NCBI RefSeq assembly: GCF_947242115.1
Contig: NC_074725.1
Span: 20,431,898-20,495,897 of the forward strand
Reading direction: 5' to 3'
Length of the DNA stretch: 64,000 nt
Source: Biomphalaria glabrata
Lineage: Eukaryota > Mollusca > Gastropoda > Planorbidae
Both the position numbers and the translations under genes were made by a program. Shown one piece after another: positions 33,701 through 45,700 of this stretch. The notes beneath the pieces were generated by a model. The model was given only the letters and a program-made list of their open reading frames with translations. It was not told the origin of the DNA and made no database searches. Numbering within the stretch: the first letter of the stretch is position 1; each line of letters opens with the position of its first letter.

Positions 33701-36700
33701 GTTGGCACCATACTAAGTCAGGATATTATAAACATATCTGGTGACCAAAACCCTTTATGTGGTATTTTTTAGACTGAATAATTAAACTGCTTGTAGGCCC
33801 ATCTTCCCTTATATCCTACAATCATTTCATCTATCAAAAACTGCAGGCCTGGCTTAAATACTTCTTTGAAGTTTACTATCAGCATGGCAAAAAAAGGTTC
33901 AATTTTGGATTTATCTTCTGCATCAGATTCAGAGGCAAGCAGAAAAGAATGGTATATAGCCTCAAATCTATCTATTTGAAACAATTAGGTGTACCAAAGT
34001 GTGTAGAAACCTTTAATAATAGACCAGTAATCATGCACACAAAGATGATAGTCTAATCCAATCAAGAAATTTATACATTTCATTGTTAGAAACTGGCTTG
34101 CATATTGTGAAAATTGATGTCCTGTGTGCTGGAGTGTTGTTGTTTTTTTTAAGTAGTCTGCATAACTGTTTATTTCATTGACAAGATTGTCAACAATTGT
34201 GGAGTCTAGCAGAGTTTTAAAAAAAATGCAAGCTCAGTTGACTCGGAAGTCCAGGTTGACAACTGTAGACAATGCATATGGCTGTAGATTTAGATTTTCT
34301 GGATGGAATAAATCTAAAATTGCTTTCTGTTTTAGTACCACACAGCATTTATTTAATTTGTTGAAAAAAGTATAATTTTTTATAAATATGTCTAGTTTAA
34401 GAAGGGGTCGTAGATGGTTCAACAGCTGATAATCTATTGTCTATAGATTCAAATCTAGATCTAACCCTAAAACTATCCCTATAAGTATCATGAGTATGAG
34501 ACAAACTCCCGAACATCTCCATCCATCCCAGTGGCGCTACAGCTCATGGAGGGCTCTGGCCTGCTTCAACACATCTTTCCATTCAGATCTCTCCTGGGCC
34601 TTTCGTTTCCACGCCCTAACCCCAGGCTGTTGCAGATCTGCCTCCACATCATCAATCCATCGCATTTGGGGTCTGCCTTTGGGTCGCCTGCCTTTTGTTT
34701 TTTGCCTGTATAAAATTTTTGCTCCTATGTTATCTGACATTCTTTCATGGTGACCTGCCCAACGCAGTCTGTTCTTATTTATTTCAGTCACTATCGGTGG
34801 GTCTTCATACAATTGATATATCTCATGGTTACATCTAAATCATCAATAAATTCTCCTACTTCTTGTTCAGAATATAATTTAGATCTCTAGATTTAGATCT
34901 TCAACTTTTAGTAGATAGAGCTCCAGATGGCCCAGGCTACATTTCCATTTTTTTAAGAAAAAATAAGGTAACGATTTTCAAAAAGCTCTGTAACAATAGA
35001 ACCACATCAAATGAATATCAGGTAGATTTAGATAATAAGCATTAAAAACTATTCGCGAAGAATAGAAATGAAACAAAGATGTTTAAATGCACCCATGGCA
35101 ATATATTCGCTTAGTCGACTATATAGCTATCAAATCGCTGATATTATCGTCGAATAGGAGAGAAAGAATATAAAAAAATAAACAAATTACATTGTGGGAA
35201 AGGTCTATGTGAAGTTCCAGTTCATTTTTATCCATGAATTCTGAACGGCAAAACTTGCATGTCTCTACGTAATTTTCAATACCATGGAGCTGCCGCAAAT
35301 GCTGTCTGAGCTTTGAGGGCGTAGCGAAATACAGTGGAGGGTCACAACACACTGGGCAGGCCAGGTGACTTCTGGCACGTAGCTCTTCCAGATAGACAGC
35401 ATCCCTGGTCTCGCAGGTGGCATGGTGTGACCTGACATGGGTGAACAGAACATAGTCACTGGGAAACAGGCGTAGACACACTTTACAGCACTTAAGTCCA
35501 GGGCGTTGAGCAGAATCAACTGCTGCTTCATTTTCTATTGGGATGAGGCTATCCACTTTGAGAGCATTATCATCATGAATGAAACCTGGAAATATTTTAA
35601 TACAGCTAAATTGAAGGCTTTGACACATTATTGATTAGTTACAGGCATATTAATATCAGAATGTGCCGCAGATTTATTAAGCGTGTAGGATTATAAAGAG
35701 TTGGATATCAAGAGTCAAGTGTATATGTTTTATTTACATGTTTGTATTACAAATTGTATAAATGGTATCAGTGATTCCATATTAAGAAGAATTACAGTAA
35801 AAAGGAATGTTGTTGGCCTCCTTCAGTCGTTTATCTCGAACACTTTTTCATGTTACTTTGGAGGGACACTCGCGTCCACATATAGCACAGGTTAAGGTGG
35901 CTTTCGCTTTGGTGGTAGAGGAGCCAGCCATTTTTCATATATAAAAAAGAATGTATTAAATCAATATACTCTGAAATTTTTTAGTTTGTGATATGATCCT
36001 TAATAAATGACATTGTACTCTAGCTGTGCTTGTTTAGTTTTACAAGTTTCAGTCTCATCACAACTTACTACATCCTGCAACGGGGGTAGCGGTGGGCAGG
36101 GTTTTAGTTTTAGCCAGGGACCATCAAGATGACAGTCCAGAGCACATACCACCAGGCACCCATGACTGAATGTAGTAGGAAGAAAAAGATTGCATGGAAG
36201 ATTATTGTCATTAGTTTAAAATTATGAATAAATCTTCTTAGCCACCAAGCCACACTGTTCCATATTTTTTTAATCACAAGGGTCAGGGATTATCTGAGAG
36301 GATTTTGCGATGACCCCAGGATGAGTGGTTAAGAGCTTGGCTTCCAGACCAAAGGGTGCTGGGTTCAAATCTTGGTGAAGACTGGGATTTTGAATTTGGG
36401 GATTTTTACTCTAATGGGTACCTGACTTGAGTTGGGGAAAGTAAAAGCGGTTGGTCGTTGTGCTGGCCACATGACACCCTGTTCATGAAACGTAGGCCAA
36501 AAAAAACAGATGACCTTAACATCATTTGTTCTATAGATTGCAAGGTCTGAAATGGAAACTTTATTTTTACATATTATGGTGTAGTATGTTTCCAGTCTAA
36601 ACACAAAGATCAGATAAACAGCCGATAATCAGTTTTGATTTTTTTTCAAATTATTAATTGTAAACTAAACTATTACCAGTGAGAGTATCATTGCTATCTT

Positions 36701-39700
36701 TGGCATCACAGTCTATACACTCCATGCTGTTTAGAAACTTGACACTTGTGTCATCATTGGCCCCACTCTCAGCAATGTCACACATGGAGGCTGCAGAAAC
36801 AAAACACTGACTCAAACATTTCTTCTGTCACTTAACAAGAAAGTAAAAAAAAAAAAAAAAAGTCATAAAGTCTACGCAAAGATATGATAAGTTACATTTT
36901 TTGTCAAGTTGCCATTCAATTATATATTGTTAAAATAGCAATAAAATAGCTAAATACAGTTGACGCTTGATAGTCCAACAATTGTTGGACCAGAGGATAT
37001 GTTGGATTGCAAAATTTAAATGCATGTCAAGAAAATGTATTTAATGGTGTAATACGATATTCTCTTAGACTTTCAAAGGTTTAAACAAACAATAAACAAA
37101 AAGAAAAATGTCTGAATTGAAATCAGTTTTCACATACTGTATTGTTACAATTTAGGCCTACCTACATTCTAAAAATAAAAGTACTGTACTACAGTAGTCA
37201 TTAATTACATGAATTTATCTCGGCGCTTCATCAGAATGTGCTGCAGATTTATTGAGCGTGTAGGATTATAAAGAGTTGGATATCAAGAGTCAAGTGTATA
37301 TTTTTTATTTACATTTTTGTATTATAAATTGTATAAATGGTATCATTGTTACCTGAAGTTTGTATTCTATTGACGTCCTGTAACAAAAAGATTATAATAA
37401 ACATTTAACAAAAATGTATACTACTCCCAAAATTTTAACATCTAAATTATACAATGCCAGCTCCCTACATTTTACTTCTAGATGCTACAGTATCATACTT
37501 GTTAAATTAGATGTATAATACTTTTAAATTCTGGCATTAAATGATACTGCATATACTTTAAAACCCTATGAGTAAAATCCTACAATTAGACAGTACTTGA
37601 ACTCACTTAAAATCCTACACTTTGATAGTACAAAACTTACTACTTTAAAATCCTACAATTAAATGGTACTAGACCTTACTTTTCAATCCTACAACTAGTA
37701 GTGTATCAAACTTCTAAATCTTATTAACCCTACAATCCTACAAAAAAAACAACAACACCATTACTGACATCTGCAGACTTCAGCTTTGATCTTGTTGTGG
37801 TCTCTGTACCCCCAGGGGGAATCATTACCTCCATTACAACATCTCCCATGGAAGACAGAGGGAAAAGAACCTGACCATAGTCTCCAGACTGCATAGATTC
37901 AAATACTTGCCATGTTAGGAAAAAAGAATTGTAAAGCCATTTTAATGGGAGATATACAAAAAAAATTTAAGAATTGCTTTTTTAAAAAATTTTGACAATA
38001 TTAAAATATATATATTATAAACTAAGTTTTATCTTGCTATTTAAAATGAATGATTTTACAAGGAGCAGATAGATCTTTTGTGGTCTTTGCCATGTGAAAG
38101 TAGAATAATTTACTTATTTGTATTTCTTCCTTTTATTCAACAATTCTAATGAACCAATAAGCACTTACCCAATTCTTCTCTCTTGGACATGGACTGAGCC
38201 TTTTGCAGTGTAGTAGTCATGATTTGATCCAAGGTATAAGCTATGGGTATTCCATCCTTAAAAACAATGTTTGATAACAAATTATAAATAGAAAGGATTG
38301 AATGTTATACATATTGTTAGTCATAGTCTAATTTGTAGACAAATTAAAAACAGAAGTTTTTTAGATAGAAAGATTGTGTACAAGCCTCATTGTTCTGCAT
38401 GGGCACATTGACAAAACTGGATAAATTCTTAACTCTGCGTAGCATATTGTCGCCTTTGATAGTCACCAAAAGATTATCCTCTTCCTTTGTGATGTCCTCG
38501 ACACTGAAAAATTACGAAGTTAAATATGAAAATTTAAGATGAGCTGAAAACACGCAGAATATTTCCCTATCTAGCCCTTCTAGGGCAATTACAAACATAT
38601 TTCTTTTTTTTTTCTTCACCTTCATTGTGTTGATATATAATTGTTTTTTGTTATTTGTTTTATTTATCTATATAAATTAATAACATTTGTTTTTGGTATA
38701 CAGGTACATGCATATTTCAAATTACTTAAAATCAACCGTTCCATTTTTACTGGTTTCACACTGCTTGGAACTAACATATTCAATAAAATTGAAGTATAAC
38801 TTTACATTCGACCTAAATTTTAAAATATACTTGTAAGTATGGAGAGCAGCTTAAGAAATTAAGCTTATCAGATATTTATTTATCAAGAAAACAGTATTTT
38901 TATTTATCTTCTACTCTTTTTCCTTTCTAACAAGCAACCAGCACTGAGACCATGTACCACCAGATGGCAGGATAAACCTCTGGAGGAGAACCAAGGTGTA
39001 CAAGAAGGTCTCACTTCAAGTCTCCTGGATAGCAAGAGACTGTCTCTTTTATCTCTATGCTCCATCTGGTAAACATTAACAAGTTATTTAATGTGTTAGC
39101 TTATAAATTACAGACTTTCCTTCAAAGAAGATAATTACTTCCAACAAACATTCATGTGTCAATCTAGCCATGCATGTTAATTTGAGACATAAAACTCGAC
39201 TAAGTCTTTGGTTTTCCTGGCTGATTCATGCAACCATTCCCTGCTCTAATGCCACAAGGGAAGATATAGCACTTTTAAAAATTTGATCTAACAATGAAGT
39301 AAGAAATGTGTTAAATTGTAGACATAAATTTGTAACGGTCAGTTATAACTTAAACAATTAAAATTTATTTCTATTAAAAGTGGGTCTATTGCAATTCAGT
39401 TCATTTTAATTTTTGATTTTAAAAATACCAAAGTCACTGACCAGAGAAAAAAACAATTAATTTTTAAAAAAATGAACCAGATAGAAACAGCAATAGGAGA
39501 AACAATACCACACAAAGTTAAAGATGACTTTGCACATTTCAAAACAACACACACACACAAAAAGAACCATCTATATATTGTTAGACACCTTATTTATATA
39601 GGTTAGTTATTTAGCGACGCACCATAGAAGACGCATATTGAACGGGACTAGTGACGTTTGGGATATGTTGGGTTAGAGACCGGAAAATCAGTTAGCGATA

Positions 39701-42700
39701 GAACACTCCAGGGTAACGACGTGTTTAGTGACAGAGACTTCTACTGTGGCCTTTTATCAGAATAAATCCATGTACAATTGTTCATCAGTGTTGACTACAT
39801 CTCTTCACTTGTTAAAACAGGTGTTGTTTTATTCTATATGTATTGTGGTTCAACTACACGGAATACACCCGAACAATTATACCCAAACGCTTGCTGAGTA
39901 ATTGGTTGACTTCAAGACAGCCTGAATAAGCAACATCACAATATATAATTCTCTTCATGGTCCAACCATGCAGGACACTAGGATGAAAAAAGTCATGGAA
40001 AGATAACTCTTTTATTTCTGCAAGTCGGACTAGAGTTCCCCACATAACTTTTTGCAGTGACAGAGAGTAAGGCTCAAAAAAAAAAGAGAGGGGGGTGGGG
40101 GTGGTGGCATATGCCATGCCGCTGGTCGGCTCGTAATCTATAAAAGACTATTAAGCTAGAGGAAGAAAAAAACTATCAAAGAAAGAAAAAGTGAGCTCAT
40201 CTCAGACCTCAACAATCAATGAAGTACTTGTTAACATACCGAGCATCAATGAATTTAGCATTGGCACTGTGTTTGGCAACAGCCTTGCAGTACCGCCTCA
40301 CGTTGTCTCTTAGCGCCAGCGGGGTCATGTAGTCATGGTCATGAGCCACTACTGCTGGATCACAATGTTCTCTGAGTTGTGTGTCTGCAGGAAGCTTCTC
40401 ACTGAGCCGAAAATTTTGAGATGTATCTCTGTGAATTCTGAAATCTTTCATAATGAAACATTACCAAATCATACATATTGGTCAACATGATATTGATAAA
40501 AAAGATATAAAAAAAAACAACTAATAATCAAATGATGATTAAAGTCTGTATAGTGCAGGCCAGCAGCCCAAATACACATCTTTTACTGTCCATTCTACTA
40601 TATTATTCCTATTGTCACAGAGCAAGGCAAAAGAAAAGGGAAATAACCTAGTGCAATAGCAATAACAAGGGAAAAATGTTTGTGACCTCTTGAAATCAGA
40701 GATGACTCAAGTGAATGGGAAAAAAATGCAAATTTTCATTGTATATTAAAACCTCTAAAACTAGAATTGTTAAAGACAACAAAAAAGGTTGAAGTCAGGA
40801 TGAGAAGTATTGTTGGTTTACTTAACTATAGTATTACTTTGGCTTAACTAAAATAACTTTATGATTCTAAACTTGCAATCTGGATTTGTGAAATAATTGT
40901 AATTGGATGGATTCATTAACGTGTTCAGCATTATTCTTCTTGGATTTGTTTTGTGTTTCGAGGACACAGAATAGCTTAATTATGTTTTGACAAAGAGAGA
41001 ACTTTTCCCTTCAAAAATAAACTTGACACTATTCAAGATCTATGGAGGCGTGGTGGCTGAACAGTAAAGCCATTGGCATCCTGGTGAAGACTGGGATTTC
41101 TATTTATCGGAACATTGGGTGCCACTGAGTCCACCCAGCTCTAATGGGTACCTGACATTAGTTGGGGAAAAGTAAAGGCTGTTGGTCATTATGCCGGGCC
41201 ACATGACGTCTTCGTTAACTGTAGGCCACAGAAACTAATGACCTTTACATCTTCTGCCCTATAGACAAAAATGTCTGGAAAGGGGAACTTTACTTTTTTT
41301 TTTTACTATTTATGATCTAGCAGTACATAAGGTAAGTAGATGACTAACTCCAAATTATAAGAAATGTAGTCAGTGCAGCATCCAAACTTTGTTCACCCTC
41401 TCATCTAAAAAATCAGTTACCCTTATAGAGATGGGTCATTTCATGTCAACTGAAATTCCACATAAAAATCAAACTAATGGATTTGCACCAAATATATCTA
41501 ACTAAAGCTGGGAGGAAATAAATCTGGGCAATGCAAATCAAACAATCATCATTATCATCAAACACTAAGTAAGAGAGAGCTTGAAAGCATCCTTTCTACC
41601 TAAAGCCCAGGACAAATAACACCTGTCATTTTGTGGAATGATGCACATGTGTCACCATGCAGGTCAAGGCTTCCCAGGGATCCTGCTAGTCTGAGACAAA
41701 TTATTAAATCTACCAAGACAGGTTTGAGCTCCATGCTGGTAAACTTATAAATTTAAAATGAATGTATATCCCTTAAAAATTCATTGTACTTTAATATGTT
41801 AACTAAGTTGAAGACAAAATAGAGCACAATTGATTAGCCTCAAACATAAAAGTTAATCCTAGTTATAGCTGGACAAAAGTTTTTACTTTACCTCTAGGTG
41901 GAGTTTGGCTTGGAGAGCGTATTTTTTTTCTCAATATCATGGCAGGGCCTTTCTTAAATTGTTCTGGAGGGACCAAAATAAGATGAGGTTTAGGCTCAAA
42001 AGCCATACGAAAAGGACCAACTATGATCATGCTTGTCTGAAATTTAAACAAAAAGTTATGAAAAAAATTAGACATTTTAAAACTTTGATTTTACAATGTG
42101 CCATTTATAAAGGATGGATTTTTTTAGAGAGATCTAGAGACAACCATTTTTTAAATGTATTTTCAGCTTTGATTAGCAGCAAATGTCACTGATTATTTGA
42201 GCTTTCATTAATAGCAAATGTCACTGATTATTTGAGCTTTCATTAAAAGCAAATGTCACTGATTATTTGAGCTTTCACTAGCAGCAAATGTCACTGATTA
42301 TTTGAGCTTTCATTAATAGCAAATGTCACTGATTATTTGAGCTTTCACTAGCAGCAAATGTCACTGATTATTTGAGCTTTCATTAATAGCAAATGTCACT
42401 GATTATTTGAGCTTTCACTAGCAGCAAATGTCACTGATTATTTGAGCTTTAATTAGCAGCAAATGTCACTGATTATTTGAGCTTTCACTAGCAGCAAATG
42501 TCACTGATTATTTGAGCTTTCATTAATAGCAAATGTCACTGATTATTTGAGCTTTCACTAGCAGCAAATGTCACTGATTATTTGAGCTTTCATTAATAGC
42601 AAATGTCACTGATTATTTGAGCTTTCACTAGCAGCAAATGTCACTGATTATTTGAGCTTTAATTAGCAGCAAATGTCACTGATTATTTGAGCTTTCACTA

Positions 42701-45700
42701 GCAGCAAATGTCACTGATTATTTGAGCTTTCACTAGCAGCAAATGTCACTGATTATTTGAGCTTTCATTAATAGCAAATGTCACTGATTTTTTGAGCTTT
42801 CACTAGCAGCAAATGTCACTGATTATTTGAGCTTTCATTAATAGCAAATGTCACTGATTATTTGAGCTTTAATTAGCAGCAAATGTCACTGATTATTTGA
42901 GCTTTCACTAGCAGCAAATGTCACTGATCTTTTGAGCTTTAGTAAAGTAAAAACTAAAGTTCCTCTTTTCAGACCTTGGGATCTAGAAGGAAGACGATAT
43001 TAAGATCATCTGTTTCTATGGCCAATGGTTAACAAGAAGGGTGTAATGTGGCCAGCAACAATGACCAACTACCTTTACTTTCACCAACTAAAGTTGAGTA
43101 CCCATTAGAGTTGGGTGAACTCAGGGGTACCCAAAAAAAAGTCCAGAAATTCAAAATCCCAGTCCTCACAGAGATTCAAATTGATAAAGAAATTGTGTTG
43201 CTTTGGTGTATTTGTGTTTTACAAAGATAAATTACTTGTTGAATTTTTATTTTTTTTTTTGGTATCAATAAGATTTAATTTGGGATGATCTTAATACAAA
43301 TATATATTTATATATATTTATATATATATATATGCCCTTTTCATGTTAAGTTAGGTATACCTGTTTATTATAATTGCAATAGTTGATACACTGATATAAT
43401 TTTAATCTTGTTCATTGTTTTTTAGCAAACATATTCTAATTACCCCACATCATTAAGAGTAAAAGAATTTTTTTTTTTTTCAATTTAATTTATCAATGGA
43501 GCCAACACTTTCTTTTTTTCAAAATGATTTTCTTTTTCTTTAAAATATAGATTTTTTAAAACTTTGCCTAATTTGCAAAAATAAAACATTTACAGCAAAA
43601 TCACATTTGATTAATCCAAATAAGTCTATAGGGGAGATCACCTTTCCATCCGTATCAAATGTCGACTGTGGAATGTAGAAGTGATCACTCTTAACATCGC
43701 CATAGGATTCAGGGCAAGAGGGCAACAAGCTGACCAGCTCATAATCCTTCTCCAGAGAAGATATTGATGGCAGCGTGATGCTTGTTGAAGGAGTTTTCAC
43801 AGGGACATTAGAGGAGACTGTAAGTGAAAAAAATATTTTGACAGCTCAATAATTCACGGTGCTAAATTAAACAACACTATTAAAATTATACACTTATAAG
43901 CTTTAAGTACACTTACTTGTAGATCTATATACATATTTCAAATATCAACTATTAACTGATACTCTGTATACATTGCTGATATCTAAAAAAAATAATACAA
44001 ATAAATCTGTTTTCTTACCAAACAGTTTTGGAATGTCATGCACATTTGAATCATCTTTGTTTTGGGGCTTAGACTGACTAGAAAAATAAAAAGCAAAATA
44101 AAATTAGAACAAGTTGATTTATTGGCTATCATTGTAAAATTAAGTAGAGTTGAAAGTATTCTCTCATCAATAGCTTCCTTTGGCGATGGCCAGAGAATGA
44201 CTCCTAGGGATGGTGGGTACCAAAAAAATATAAAACACCAGTGTGAACCTAAACATACAGCTCTTGCCTTCACTTGAAAGATCTAGAAAGGGAGGCACAC
44301 AGATGTTAAATGTTTAAAATACTATTACATTAACAAGCTTTATTATGTAGCTGCATCCACCAACACTTAGCTAACAAACAGCTCAATAGTAACAAAAAAA
44401 CAACAACAAAAACATAAAAGCTTCATTGGATTTGTAAAAGCTATTCAAAACAATAATGCTGAGTAAATCAGAAAAGCAATAAATAAAAAAAAGCAATAAT
44501 CTATGTATAGTTGATGAAACCTAGAATTCCTTTTATTTCAATTTCAATAGGATGGATGGTTAGAATGTCTTCCCCTGAAGCACTTTGTATCTGACTTCTA
44601 TTAATGAGCAAGTAGATCTAAATAAGAAGATAAAATGCTGCTGTTGTCTTTGGCTCAAAGATCTAGTTGTTTCAACAAAAAAGTTTTTTAAGTTGCTTCA
44701 TTACATGCTCAAATATTACAATAGGTTGTTTGCTTATTATAATATATTTCTTTAAAAGATTAAAATCCAATATGATTAAGAATAAATCATGGATGGCAAT
44801 TATCATATTTCAAAGTTTGTTAAGTTTCATTTATGAAAAACAAATTATAAATTATAAAACAAGTACAAAATATAAGTATTTTAAAAATCCAGTACAAACC
44901 TGTTGTAATTAAATGTTTTAGGAGTACCCTTCATTGTGTCACAGTTTAATTCAATAATCTTCTGTCCACCATCTTTATCCACAATACCAAGGCGAAAGTT
45001 TTCTATCTTCTGTCTGTTCTGAACCAAGCGGGAGTCTGGAAGCAGACTTTTAGGAAACTTGACAGGAAACCCTCTCTCGGATACACTACTCTTTCTAGTT
45101 TGAACAATCCCAGTTTTTTTGCTGTTACTTATTTTGGGCTTTTTCGCTACTTCCTCTTTCCTTTCATCAGGCTGAGACATGTTTAGCTTCTTAGGTCTAC
45201 CTCGCAGACGTTTCTCAGCAGCTTTATCAGCTTGGGCTCCAAGCTGCTTGACAACATTAGCCTTGACCAGCTCTACTTTTTGCGGCAATAAATCTTGGAA
45301 GCTTTGCTGGTCAACTTTCCACTGGTCCTGCATATAATTGATTAAATACTCGTACTTCTTCTTCTCCCTCACTCGAAGTTTCTCTTTCAACTTCTCAACG
45401 CAGGTGTCTATGTCTTCTTTGTCTGCATCCCCATCTTCCATCATTCTCACCTCTTTTAGATTGGACTCAATCGTTTTCTCCCCATCCTCCAGTTTCTTCA
45501 TGAGTTTGTCGTATCGCCTTTTTTTCCCATGTCTGTTCAGGTCAACAGCAAACAACATATTGCTTTCTCTAGCGACATCAAGCGAAAGAGGTTTTTCCTC
45601 TATGGGAGCGATTCTATTAACATCACGAAATATGTAAATTTGTTTCAATTTATCATCCTCTTTATTATTTGAATGAGTCACTTTTAATATGTATTTTTGG

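Noticed and set aside
39854-40117. 87-codon minus-strand frame next to a zinc-finger-gene exon
   Set aside because: No recognisable domain, it does not splice in phase to the neighbouring exons, and it overlaps a probable repeat. It is not called as a gene.
42165-42940. CRISPR-like regular array
   Set aside because: The units are contiguous 35-bp copies with no unique spacers, inside an intron of an animal gene; it is a minisatellite.
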